Origin: Macrolepiota albuminosa
Lineage: Eukaryota > Basidiomycota > Agaricomycetes > Agaricales > Agaricaceae
NCBI GenBank assembly: GCA_027475525.1
Contig: JAMWFC010000005.1
Span: 1-64,000 of the forward strand
Direction: 5' to 3'
Length of the DNA: 64,000 bases
Below, piece after piece: positions 41,595-54,100 of the stretch. The translations under genes were made by a program, and so were the position numbers. The first letter of the stretch is position 1; each line of letters opens with the position of its first letter. The notes below the pieces were generated by a model. That model was not told the origin of the DNA. It saw only the letters and a list, made by a program, of their open reading frames with translations, and made no database searches.

Positions 41595-44500
41595 ATGACG
41601 GCGATACCAAATCTGACAAAGTCCGGTTTGCAACCTCGGAAGAAGCGGAAAATTGATCAAGAACATTTCATACTGGGTCGAGGCGAGTGATTATATCGGT
41701 CTGAATCTCTTATGCTTGACTCTCATGTTATGCACAGGAACACCCACGAACCAGGCATCATCCTCCAAACGGAAGTCCGCACCGCGTGAGACGGACTGCA
41801 TCGTGTTGCTCGACACGGATGACGACCAGAATATGCGCTCGGTTCGTAACGGTGATGGTAGGCCTTTGAACTCCCTGAAGCTGAGATTTTCTTGAAGGCT
41901 CGAAGTATCAAGCAACCTGCTCACGATGCAACAACTCCTCCACCTTCGGTGGGGCTTAACCGGGTCAAGGACATCCGGTCGGCGTCCAAGAATCAGAATC
42001 GGGATGTCGAAGTGACTCCATCCGACTTGCCAGCTGCTGGAAGCTACCTGTTTAAGCGCAAAACATCGCCTCCGCGGTTCCGACCCTACGATGGAGATGC
42101 TGACGAACGTGAATGTATTGCTTCATCCAGTCATGCTTCCGGATCACGTCAAGTCAAGGACGGAGACGCGACGAGAGCATTGACATTACAGGTTGGCTTG
42201 TCATCTGACCCCATTTCTGATTCCTCGCCGCCACCAGAGGGTCGTGTAAAGCATATAGTACGGCATATAGAAAACAAGCAGAAGTCTGAAAGATCTACGC
42301 ACCTGGACCTTAGAAAGATGGTAAAGAAGGATCGTGGCATCAAAGGTTCTATGAAGACCAAAGTACATATTATATTGCTACATAACCGTATATTCTGACG
42401 ATATGCTCTATAGAATCCGACCCAGAAAAAGGCAACAAGTCTACCTGTGGATGAGATCATGGCTCTCACTTCTTTCATGCATTCTTCGCCACGCGGCAAG
42501 AAACTTTGGATAAAGGAATGGATTTATGGCACGCAACCAAGAAAAAATCCAAAGAATTGTTTTGTCTCATGGGATCAGCGCATGTTGACTGTCTGGGAAG
42601 ACGGCCGGAAAATCATCTGGTTTAAACTCATTGAAGAGCTATCCTCTATTGAGGTAAGCAACATAGTTTCATTTAATTCATTTTGCTGAGTAAGTGCTTT
42701 TTCCACAGTACTGTGAGGGTGAACCCTTTACCCTTAAGTTGAAATCCAAGGCGCCGTCTAGATCGACATCTGATCCAAGGAATCACCACTGGTTCAAGAT
42801 GGGTATGTTACATATTATAACTCAATAACCGCACTACAATTAAGACGTCAAGGGGACTCACACATTATGGGAGAGTGCGTCATTTGGATCGAAACCCGAG
42901 AAGATGTCGAGAAAACCTACACCTCGTTTATCGGTTGGCTCAAACAGCACAAACAGAATACCACAGTTCTTCGGTGCGTCTCGTGAGAACAACGTTCAAA
43001 GTTTACTAATCTCTATTCTGCAGAACGGCTGCTGGTTTTAGCATGTGGGAGAAAGCGTCCAGGGGGGCCGAAATGGCCGCCGAAACTCTTCGTAGACAGT
43101 CTGAAACGACAGGAACGGAAAAGGATTCATTCGAATGCCCTGCGCCTCTTGAAGATAACCATAGTTTTGACATACCTCCATCAAATGCTGAACTATTGCA
43201 AGATCCTTCTAGTCAACCAATTACCTCCGTATCGTCATCACGTCCATCTTTTCGACCAATGTGATATCGTCTTACTTCATGCTGTTCCAAAACTCACAGT
43301 TTCAACAGGACCACACAAATTAATAGAGAAGGGTTACGCCGCTCAACACGGAAGCGACGATCCCCGTCTGTTGATCCAGAAGAAGTGTAAGTATCTGTTA
43401 GGTATCTTCATGACTTCGATCTTATCAATCTGCTGGAAGAATTCTTTGCTATCCTCAAGGTGTACCGGGTGCAGTTTACATCAAAAATAGTGATTATAGA
43501 AGGCTCAGACCCGGGGAGTTCCTCAATGATACTCTTATAGAGTTCGGTCTCAAGTGAAGCTTTTCTATTCTTGAGGTCACACTGTTCTCATTACGCAACA
43601 TCCCAGGTTGTGGCTTAGTAGACTTCAGGAAAGCAATCCGGAGCTGGCGAGCCAGGTACATATCTTCAGTTCTTTCTTCTATCATCTTTTGGATAGCAAA
43701 AAGTAAGCTTTGGATTGTCAATGAATCCATCTCTAACCTTCTTCTGTTGTAGTCCGGACGAAGGGTACGAGAGTGTGCGCAAATGGACAGCCAAGTTTAA
43801 CATCTTCAGCAAGAAATATATCATAGTGCCTATAAACGATGACTCGGAGTAAGTTGTGAAATTTGTCTACATCGTTATTTTTCTAATAATCACATCAGGC
43901 AACATTGGTACCTAGCAATCATATACCATCCTGAACATATACTCAGTCCCACGAGCGTGATTGAGAAGAGCCCCACATCCGACGTTGTTCTCAAGTCGGT
44001 GTTCGCATCGAGACCGAGTCCGTCACCCTCTACCACTGATATGCCAATTTTTACCTCTTACCGGCAATCCGGCGACCTAGCGTCCAAGCCTCCGTCACCG
44101 GCAAACTCTACCGAGTCATCAGCTTCTGCGGGTGACGTTGATACTGCCCAAATGAGTGAAGCAGAAGAAGAAAGAAACGTATCTGAAGGATTACTCCTTC
44201 GCGATATGTCCTGCTCTTCTGAAGTTGAAACTCTGGATTCCGAAGCATCGTCTGGGGCAGTTCTTGACAGAGATAATAATACATCAGATAACGGAATGTC
44301 CGATGTGACGGTTTTATCTGATTCTGGTATGACACCGACAGAAACGACCAGTGATATGGAGATCGATAGGGATTTATCACCAATGGATCATACCAAATTC
44401 ACTCATGAAGACCACGGCATCCACGATGTGGATATGCAAGATGTTCCCTCAGTCATGCGAACCAATGGGGAGATCACTTTCCATACTGACAACGACGTTG

Positions 44501-45356
44501 AACAGGGTTCAACGTCAATCGCGCCCGCCAACTTCTACGGAATGTCGACGAGGGCAATGGGGAAGCAAAAGGCTGTACCTAATCAAGCTAAGACTCGCAG
44601 AGATGTTCAGCCTGGGCCCGCGATAATTAGTTCTGCAGAAGTAAAGGATGACGAGCACGAAAATGGCCCTTCAATATCAACGCCTGAGCCTCACAGGACT
44701 TATATTTTCACCTTCGATTCTCTTGGCACTGAGCGTCTGCCTGCTATCGAACGTCTTGCTAGATATCTGAAGCAAGAAGCACAGGATAAATTGAAGAGGA
44801 TGGACACGGGCGATGCCGTGGGCTTGAAAGCTCATGTAAATTGTACTTTCAAGATGAAAATAAAGGAAACTAATCACTCTTGAGTAAGGTGCCTGTCCAA
44901 CCAAACTTCTACGATTGCGGACTATATCTACTTCATTTCGCGGAGACGTTCATGAGTGATCCGGTTAAATACGCCCAAATCATTCGAGTGCGTGGGTTGT
45001 TCTCCCTTAGTCCGATGTTGCTGACAATAAAACGTTTTCAGACACGAGGGAAGGGGCCGGTCGAGAGTCGGACTCGGAGGAGTGATTGGAAACATGAAGA
45101 GACAGTCGATTCGCGTGGGCGATTTCGAGCAGAGATTGAGAAACTCTCGGTTGAGTGGAAGAGGGACCGTGCTGAGAAGGAAGAAGCGAAGCGAAGGGAA
45201 GTTGCTGAGGGAGGTCCATCCATTCAAGTCCCTGAATCGTCAGATGATGAAATCGATATTGTTGAAACGACCCCAGCTCCAGTCTCGAGCAAAGGGAAGA
45301 AGCGAGGGAAACGGAAGTTATCGAAGAAGAATTCAGATGTGATGCGCTTGCGGTAA
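41595..45356 (+). CDS. ULP2: Ulp2/SENP6-7-like SUMO protease
   Basis: Multi-exon gene from ATG 41595 to TAA 45354-45356. A disordered N-terminus includes a SUMO-interacting-type motif, CIVLLDTDDD (about 41805). The C48 domain starts at YRRLRPGEFLND (about 43498); catalytic residues are His in EQHWYLAII (about 43900), Asp in FTFDSLG (about 44710), and Gln with the nucleophile Cys in QPNFYDCGLYLL (about 44900). A poorly conserved, acidic Ser-rich insert of roughly 260 residues splits the His and Asp segments, as in Ulp2/SENP6/7 rather than Ulp1. The intron 5' of VPVQPN (gtaaat to gtaag) is needed to join the frame. The C-terminus is charged, with another acidic EIDIVE stretch. It would remove SUMO chains in the nucleus. 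Confidence 0.88.
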
Positions 45357-46366
45357 CTCGGACTCTCGAAGGGTTGCTTATCTCCCTCTTTATGGATTGT
45401 TCATTTTTTTCCCTGCTCTATCACATAACTTACCTGACACATATTCACTGTTTCCGTATACTTATTCACATTCGCATTTAGACATCTTACTCAACGAATA
45501 CAAGTAATCATGTATTGCAGACCTTGGGAATCAGCATATAATTCGAATCGCATACAAAGATTTGACAATTGAAGCGATGCCCCAGAACCTAATTTTCTAG
45601 AGGTTATTACAACTTTTCGAGACCGAATGAGCAGAATGAGCATGGAAGGAAGAAAAACTACGAACTAGATACTAATAAAACATGAAGTTTTTTCAAATAT
45701 TTAGACAAATAACATACAGTTACTACCTACAGAATTACAATGAGGACGAGAAGACAACAATGCATGGTATTCCCTAGCACCCATAATACCCACGTCCTCT
45801 GAACGCCAATGACCGGGATCCTCTCTCGCATGATGCGGAAATTGTGACGTGGAAAGTCGGAAGAGGTACGTAGTCAGAGTCCTGACAGAATTATGACGGG
45901 AGGCGGTAAGGGCGTCTTGTCTAGGGAAAACCATTTACGAACGGATCGACGACGCACGTGACGAGACGACAAAGAGCATCGAAGAGTGACCAAATGGTGG
46001 ATCATGATCAGGAATGTGCTGTCGAGATGGAGAGGGAAGTTCACCTGGAATCAGAGCTGAGCTCAGAGGCACCAGTAAAGCTATCTTCCTGTTGGTTTGA
46101 GTTGAATCCTACTACGTGGGGCATCTTCAATTTTGAACGAGGTCAGTGAAATGGCGCCATCATGTAAATTGCAAAGGCCCTGCTTCAGTCCTTGAAGACA
46201 CTGTTTGATAAGCCAGGTTAGGTGCGTGAACCAAGTGATGTGCTCGTGAGGATTATCGACCCTTGCCATCCATGACTCGGATGTCCAGAAGCCCAGGCAC
46301 TGCATCAATTGCAAAATGATTTGAGAAGTAAATGCACGTGACGCAGTCTCTTCTGTTCTCTGTACC
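45357..46366. other. Intergenic, presumed promoter of BCKDHA
   Basis: Only short ORFs on both strands; 45958-46149 (+) is open for 63 codons without a recognisable product. Confidence 0.45.
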
Positions 46367-48152
46367 ATGATCCGGTCCCTTTCAATTCCTCGACGAATTT
46401 CGCGCCAATGGATGGCGAGAGGTTTGGCCAGCACGGCAGGGAGTATTCCTAACTCGATGGTTCCAGTAACATCGAGCCTGGAGTTTTTCAACTCTGTTCG
46501 GAGCGATGGGCTAATACCTGCATTTCGTGTGTTGGATGGTTCCGGGAAACTTATAGACGGTGCTGAGCTCCCTGAGGTCATTTCTAGCTCTGTGACTTCG
46601 CAACACTTATGAACAGGTTTCTAGGTTGATGAAAAGCTTGCGCATAGGATGTACGAAAACATGCACCTCCTTCCTACTTTGGACAACATTCTTTACAATG
46701 TCCAACGTCAAGGCAAAATATCTTTCTATGTCAGTGGCGGTTTAGTCTTTTGTGGAAATAGTGGCTAAATAATTCCACAGATGACTTCTGTAAGGATCGA
46801 GCATATTGGGTGAACCTCGGCTGACGTCATATGTTAGTATGGAGAAGAAGCAACAGTTATTGGTTCAGCAGCTGCGCTTGAATCAGACGACGAGTAAGCA
46901 GAGTCGTACTGTTCTTCTTGGTGAAAATGCCTGATGCATGTCTTATAGAGTGTTAGGTTAGTTGAGCCGATTATTGACGCGATCCGTATGACTGATCTAT
47001 GGAACATATCCGAAGGTCAATATCGAGAGATGGGAGTTCTTTTATGGCGTGGCTTTGGCGTCGATAACGTTATGGCTCAGTGTTTTGGCAATGAAGAGGA
47101 TACCTCGACCAAGGGCCGTCAAATGCCTGTTGTAAGTCAACAGACCATAGTGTTGTAAATTGCATTCATAAGTCGTCGTTTAGCATTTTGGATCTCCCGA
47201 ACACCATTTCCATACTATTTCGTCACCTCTCGCTACCCAAATTCCCCAAGCTGCTGGTGTAGGCTACGCGCTTCGGCGAGATCCATATCGCAGGGGAAGA
47301 TCTATAGCTGCATGCTATTTTGGCGAAGGTGCAGCATCAGAAGGAGGTAGGTCGTCGCTGCCACACGTAAGACCGTATAGTCTCACTTCCTTCCAGATTT
47401 CCACGCAGGACTCATGCTTGCTTCCACTATCCCGTCCCCAACGCTGTATATCACAAGGAATAATGGTTTTGCAATCAGTACTCCTAGCACCGAGCAATAC
47501 TACGGGGACGGAATTGCGAGCCGAGGACCAGGATATGGTATAGACACAGTTAGAGTCGACGGCAATGATGTCCTCGCTGTCCTTCAAGCTGTTCGAGAGG
47601 GGCGAAAGCGATGCTTAGAGCAAGGACGTGCAGTTTTGATCGAGGCAATGAGTTACCGGTAGGTCGCAATCCAAATGTTTTGTGGATGCCCCCTGATATA
47701 TAGACGCTAGTGTCGGTCACCATTCCACGTCTGATGACTCTTTCGCATACCGCGCACGCGCGGAAGTTGAGGATCGGAAACGCATAGATAATCCTATCGT
47801 CCGGTTCCGACTCTTTATGGAATCTCAGGGTTGGTGGGACGCTGCAGCCGAGGAGAAGCTGAAAACTCGGCTCAAGGCTGACGTCATGAAGGCTTTCAAA
47901 CGAGCAGAATCAATCAAACGAAATGAATTGGGTCAACTCTTCACGGATGTATATGGCGGCGAGGAGCCTTGGAACCTTGTTTGTGTTTTTATTGATTTCC
48001 GGTTTTTGTCATGAGTGCTGACTTGAATTGTGTAGAAGGAGCAACGCGAAGAGCTCACAGCTTTGCTGAAGAAGTACGGCGACGTCTGGGAGCCTTGGAA
48101 AGTGGAGTTGGCCAAATTCAAGAATAACGGACAGGATCTTCTCAAGCCTTAG
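46367..48152 (+). CDS. BCKDHA: Branched-chain 2-oxoacid dehydrogenase E1 subunit alpha, mitochondrial
   Basis: From ATG 46367 (Arg/Ser-rich, acid-poor presequence [15 protein letters not shown]) to TAG 48150-48152. The protein tracks BCKDHA closely: [30 protein letters not shown], the thiamine-diphosphate motif [14 protein letters not shown] through [22 protein letters not shown], and the phosphorylation-loop region HHSTSDDS. It catalyses oxidative decarboxylation of the 2-oxo acids of Leu, Ile and Val together with E1-beta. Two tiny exons are needed: 46781-46789 (Met-Thr-Ser) and 46949-46956 (8 nt, giving Val-Leu and parts of its neighbours). The remaining introns are GT-AG and about 50-60 nt. 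Confidence 0.95.
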
Positions 48153-48505
48153 ACTGCTAGTCCTGCAATTGTATGAACTTTCGTCGCATTGTTGCACGTG
48201 TATCCTACCTATATTCACTATATTCAAGAACTGTTATTCCCATACATACTGTAACATTACCTGTCATGCTTGGATTTTATATAGAGCAACTGACATTATT
48301 TCTCAGAGAAGTTGGAAAGCATTGCTAATAGCAACGCACTAGATATGGTATGGTTTCGAGTCAACAAGATCCAAAATTGCGAACTAGAGGCACTTCAACT
48401 CATAGAACTCATCTCTATTTAATTCATTTGGGAAGGCTAGAATCCTAACTAGTCTTCGTATACAAGTTTTACAATACTGGATACTAATACATGCAAACAC
48501 AAAGG
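48153..48505. other. Intergenic between convergent genes
   Basis: Shared 3' flank of BCKDHA and the ZIP transporter gene; nothing else seen. Confidence 0.5.
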
Positions 48506-49686
48506 TCAATGTCCATGCCCAAGGACCACGCTCAGAATGAAGGGGATGAGCATCCCGAGGGCAATGTAGAACACACGTATGATAGGTGGTATATCTCCCG
48601 TGGAAGGGGCTCCACGGTGATCGGACACTGGCTGAAGGACAGTTGCGACATACAGGAAGGTGCCACCCTATAATAGTCGAGTATCAGAATCGTGTAGCAG
48701 ATATGTGCTGCTGACATACGCACCGAGACGAGTAGGGCGATCCCAGTCCAGTTATTGTCGCCATTACCAAGGAATGAGAACAGGAGATAAGATACTATGG
48801 CGCTGACGGGCGTTGAAGAGGCGAAAGCTATGAGGTATTTCTTGCATTTTGGACGTGGCAGAGAGATTGCGAGGAGGGCGGTAGTAAGTGCCAAAGAAGT
48901 CGGTGCTATAGTTGATGTAAGCAATGGCAACGAAAAGGAGAAGAAGACAAACCTTTGTGTATGATTAAAGCCAGAAACACAATCAGGGATAGACTCGAGG
49001 ATATGTTCGACTTGTCTTTGGCGAGAAAAGAAGCGCCTAGCGCGAGACCGTCCGCAAGTCCGTGAATGACCAAGCCGAAGGTAAGGGAAAATGCCCGGCC
49101 GTTAGGGACTTGAACGTGAGAATCGTTCAAAGGAGCAATCGAGGAAGGAGTCGGTGGCTGGCTATATCCCGGGCGATCCAACCCTTCCTCTTGCTCAAGC
49201 TCTCCAAGTTCGGCATCAAATTCCACCCCTGTGGGCTTCTGAGCAGTATCCTTCTTGACAGTCTGTAGAGCCAGGTCGTAGTCCATGTGGGCATGAGCAT
49301 GTGGGGAAACAAGCTGTTCTATCGTGAGCATGAATGTGAAGCCAAAGATGAGCGATAGAGCAATGGTAGAGGTCGGCACAATGTTTGGGCTGGCTTCTAC
49401 TACCGTTTCTATGCCCCTACCCATGCATTCAGTGAAAGGAGAAAGAGCGGCCGAAGACATAGCCACATACTCGGGTATGATAACTCCAAGGGCCGCACCA
49501 AGTAACAGCCCAGTTCCCACAGCAGACAGACGTTCGAGATGGGTCTCTATTGAATAAGCGTTATACGACGCGCTGACGTCGTGCTGCATGGAACATACTG
49601 GAAAAAGCGATGGACAGAGGAAGGATACCACAAGCAAAGGAAGTTGCCCCGAGTAGGATGGACATCACAACGAGTAATGCCAACAT
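48506..49686 (-). CDS. ZIP9-like zinc/metal transporter
   Basis: Minus-strand gene, ATG 49686 to TGA 48506, four exons. Begins with a membrane helix at once (MLALLVVMSILLGATSFACG); the frame then resumes at ETHLERLSAVGTGLLLGAALGVIIPE. A His-containing loop (SPHAHAHMDYD) and an acidic linker lie between helices 3 and 4. The metal-site helix HGLADGLALGA and the following ALIIHK are the ZIP signatures of TM4/TM5. The last exon (GGTFLYVAT to VVLGHGH) adds the final helices and a His-rich tail. Family members move zinc into the cytosol from outside or from the secretory pathway. Confidence 0.9.
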
Positions 49687-50703
49687 TTTGGCATAAGCCT
49701 TGGCTCTAAAGCGCTATTTAAGGTCAGATGGCGGTGTGATAGCGTCCGTATACAAAGTAGATTGTAGGTAATGGTTGTGGCAAGGCGAGAAAGGATGGAG
49801 TCGAGAGGGTTGATGAAAGATGCACGTGATGTTGACGCCCACGAGTAGGAAGTAGTTGAGAGCACGCATGAGCCATTGCTTATGATTCATCCACTAATTT
49901 GAAAGATTCGTGTATAAAAAGTCCAATAGCGCATGGATATGTATGTCAGATCTTCCTTCAAAATTTACGGAGATCGTCAATTCGAGACGAAAGATTTCGA
50001 GACTTGTGCCTGTGCCTGATGTTTGGAATCATGAATCTCAAACCAAGTCCAATTTACAGGAGGGACTTAAAATCATGAAAGTTTTCAATGATGTGCCTGT
50101 CAAATGCCGCATACTATAGAAACTGTGGGCTGAAAGGGAAGATAATGGCAAGACTCTGTAGATTATTTTGAGTTGGGGCAACGAGTACACGTTCCGTTGC
50201 AATGCAAAAGTATCCCAACCAGTCAATATCACATATCCACATATATATGGAGATTTCTGTGTCCTCAATTTGCATACAAAGTGGGATGAAGATTTCGAGG
50301 CGGATAGGAAGGAACACGAAGCTAGATGCGAACTTTGGACAGCAGCCGTTTGGATTTCAATAGCGAAATAAAACAAAACGGTGCTTGGTCAAAGACTTCT
50401 GGGCCATATTCGAGCCTCGATGATACATCCTTGCACAACAAAGATATCCTTATAAGAGTCCACATTTCAAAGCATCAAGCAAAGTAACAAATTAGTTCAA
50501 TGAAACCGGCTCACCAGTCAAAAAAGATTGACAATCAATTTACAGCCCAACCTTCCGATGAAAAGAAACGACATAGAAATTCAAGGCCAGGTTCCGTGCT
50601 TGCCCTCGTTCAACCTGCTGCGTTGATGTCGGGATGACTGCACGAAAGAAAGAGAGTCAGCGATATACTTCAATTGCAATGGGCACACATGCAACTGGCC
50701 TGC
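49687..50703. other. Intergenic, only small ORFs
   Basis: Opposed short frames at 49910-50119 (+), 50168-50371 (+) and 50038-50376 (-). None shows a domain, and I could not choose between strands. No repeat with clear ends. Confidence 0.35.
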
Positions 50704-51016
50704 TCAAGTCGAAGATAACTTTTGTGCTTCCAACTTGGCTTTTCTCCTCCCTCCCATCATCAAGTCGACATAATCTGCTCCACCCAGGAGACTTTTGCCA
50801 GAGGAGCCAGAATTGCTTTTTGCATTCTTGCCTTTCATATTAGCCTTCTTTTTCGCTGCCTGCACCTGCACTTGAGGTGTCGAGGCAGATGGAGTAGGAG
50901 TTGCAGTAGATCCGCTGGAAGACTTGACCTTTTTCTAAAGAAGATTCAATATATGGATTGCACATTTGGGAAAGTCGACTTACCAGACGTTTATGAAGCT
51001 TTGCACTCTTTCCCAT
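50704..51016 (-). CDS. Small conserved lysine-rich protein, MGKSAK type (unknown function)
   Basis: Two exons: 51016-50984 (MGKSAKLHKRL) and 50934-50704, joined over a 49-nt intron (gtaagt to ctttag), giving 87 residues and TGA at 50706-50704. Overall very basic. A Ser/Thr/Pro linker leads to a KKKANMKGKNAK stretch, and a distinct C-terminal block LLGGADYVDLMMGGRRKAK is the likely functional core. Similar short proteins with MGKSAK and a GGADYV-L-MGGRRKA block occur in fungi as far as I recall. A nuclear or ribosome-related role is only a guess from composition. Its start lies 175 bp from the divergent Mlp1 gene. Confidence 0.72.
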
Positions 51017-51191
51017 TTGTGGTCTCTTTTGTTAGGAGACTTCGAAAGCGAACAAGAGATCTCACTAATTAATTATGTAATCGCTCCACGTGGTTGTTGT
51101 ACCTCTCAGGCCTCTCGCTCACTTTTCCAGACACCAACTACTCTGGAGCTCGCTGTTTTTTGCAACGACTCCAGCGGAACATTGGTAGTCA
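51017..51191. promoter_or_regulatory. Shared divergent promoter, small MGKSAK gene / MLP1
   Basis: Only 175 bp separate the two start codons on opposite strands, so both promoters must lie here or overlap the genes. No TATA box is obvious. Confidence 0.5.
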
Positions 51192-54100
51192 ATGCCTCAA
51201 ACTCGCAGACAGGCCCATAGTGCCGAACACACAGATGAAGCACATTCTCGTACTGACGCACTTTCTTTGAGTCTTCCGGAGGATGTAGACCTGGAAGCCC
51301 TTTCAGAACTACTTCCGGACACCAACATTACTTCGCCCACTTCGGACACCGTTATTACTGTCTATCGACTCCTTCTTGCACAGGCTTTGGAGGGCCGTTC
51401 AATCGCACTAGAGCTCGATGAGACACGCGCAGAAATCGACAAAAAGGAAGTCGAGTTGGATCAAGCCTTACAAGACAAGGAGACCGCATCAAGAGACCTT
51501 GAGGAGGCCTTGGAGGCTGTTCAGATTGAATTGAAAGAAGTCAGACAGGAACGGGAACAGCTAGGTAGCATCGTGTGCCTTTTCAAGTTCTTTGTGGCGC
51601 ATTGACTCCCTGCGAAGCTGCATCCCAGACTAGTCTCCAAACGCAAATTCAAGATCTTTTAAACTCTCAAAATACCTCTTCTTCTGAAGTTGAAGCACTG
51701 AAGCGTCGCGTGGAAGACACAGACAGAGAGAAGCGTGATCTTGTCGCTGTCGTGAGCAGACTCAAGCAAGACGGGATGCAAAAAGATGGTAGTTGTCACC
51801 ACATCCTCCTCTCCGACTTCAGTTCTCATATCTAATTAGAGGAAATACAAACGCTCCGCATAAACCTTAAAGAAGCACGCCAGGAACATTTGGCGCTTGA
51901 ATCACAAGTCCGGGAACTGCGCTCTGGAGAAACTGCTACCAAGGTTTCAATTTCGTTGTCTTACCAGTCTCCCTAAGCTAACGCCTTCTCGTAGTTTAAG
52001 ATTGAATCTCTCTCCCAACAACTTCAATTAGCACAAGCGGAAGCCGAAAGGACAAACAATGAACTCACTGTCAAGACTGAAGACTTCTCCAAGTATCGGC
52101 GCGAGAAGCATGCTGAGCTGGCTAACGTGCAAGCATCACTTGATGCGCTTACTGAAATTCATGCTGTTACCCAAGCTTCCCTCAAATCACTGCAGTCTAG
52201 CCATACAGCACAAAACCACCAACTGACGCAAGCTTTGTCCCGAGTACAGAGTTTGCAAGGACAATTGGCGGATCAGGAAGCAACGTATTCAGGTGAAGCG
52301 AACAGCCTGAGGAGGTTGGTGACTATGTTGGAGGACAGGGAGAAGCAGAATAAGGAGATGCTGGAAGGATTGGAGAGAGAGTGGGATGAACATAGAGACA
52401 AGTTCTCTTGGAAAGAAACGGTTTTGAAGGAGGAAAGAGACCATGAAAGGAAAGCACGCGAGATTGCGGAGAAGAAGGCAGAGCAATTGGAGGCCGTACT
52501 GAATAGGATGGAACGTGGCGAATTACCGATTTCTGTGCATGGAACACCTTGCACACCCTTTAGAACACCTAGCTCTTCGGACCTGGTCGACGGTGGCATG
52601 CTCAGTCTCAGCCCTACTGTCGCAATGGCAAGCAAGACGCAAAAAAGGGGCAAGGGTTTCACAGAAGTGTATGCAGATTATGTGCGTTTGCAGGAAGAGT
52701 ACGCGGCAAAGTGTGCCGAATACGACCATATGGACCGCACATTATCATCCGTACTCGGCCAGATAGAGGAGAGGGTACGTTCAAAAAATCTTCACTGACT
52801 TTTGCTTATACTCCTTAATAGGCACCAATCCTCTCCCAGCAACGAGTTGAATATGAGAGGCTGAAATCCGAAGCAGCACAATTGGCTTCGCAGCTGGCAC
52901 AAGCTATCAGCGACCGCGATGCGCAGGCAAATATGGTTTCGGATAACGTTCAGAAACTTCAAAAATCGACTCGCGAAAACGAACTCCTTCAAAAGCAACT
53001 TAACGATCTTGGCCGCCAGGTGCAAAGTTTACTACGTGAAGTGAGTCGAAGAGACGACCCCACGATACCCTCCGACGAAGATCTTGATGCCATGAATATT
53101 TTACCTGCTGAGGACACGGAAGCCGTCATTACTAATCATCTCGTGCTATTCAAGTCAGTTGGAGGCTTGCAGGAGCAGAATCAGAAACTATTGAAGATTG
53201 TTCGAGAGATGGGTCGTAAGATGGAGGCCGAGGAACGAGATTATCGGGAAGCCATGGAGCGGGAGCAAGCAGAGGCCATTAAGGAAGCACATGCAGCTAT
53301 CCAGGACATGGCGTCGCAATTAGACATGCAAAAGAAGAGCAGCGACAATCTGATTAAAGCCTATGTCAAGGAGCGTGATGCCCTACGGGATATGCTTGCC
53401 AAGGAGAAAGCGGACAACATCGCTACAGTCAATGGAGTTTCAGAGCAGGACACTATTACCTCAGCACCTGCTGACATTGTACAGGAGCTTGCAGACACTC
53501 AGAACCAATTTGAAGCTTATCGTTTGGAAATGGGCATTGACACTAGCAATCTCCAGAAAGCACTTGCTGCGTCCCAGAAGGAGGCTAGCGGGCTAGTGGT
53601 TTCATTAGCCAAAGCTAATGCCCAACTGGAGTATCTCGCAGGTACGTTGCGCGATTATTCCTTTTTCGATCAATTTTTAATCTTCGTCAAAGAACGTCAT
53701 CGTACGGATCAGGATCAGCTCACTAGATATGACCGAGACCTTGCTGCACTCAACAAGCGCTATCAAGATGCATATGATCGTTTTACGCGTGCTGAAATCG
53801 AATCTAATCGAGCAACAGAAGAGCTCCAGGTGGTCACCGGACGTCTTGAGCAGTTGCGCAATGATTGCGCAAATCTTAAGGCAGAAAAGAAGATTTGGGA
53901 GGTAATATCCTCTCATCGATCCACCGAAGCACGTTTTTCATATCTTCGTAGGGCATACAAAATCGTCTTGTCGAGGAGAACAAGGCATTGGCCTTGGAAC
54001 GTTCAAAGCTATCAGATCTGATGTCCAACGTTCAGAAGATGCATAATGATCTTGAGCGTTCAGGTGAAAATGATCGTCGCAGGCTTGAGAGTCAGTTACA

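Noticed and set aside
46081..46581. 166-codon minus-strand ORF
   Set aside because: Its N-terminal half is antisense to BCKDHA exon 1, whose plus-strand product is clearly conserved; no domain of its own.
49910..50376. Short opposed ORFs as possible genes
   Set aside because: No domain, no clear splice partners, and equal support on both strands.
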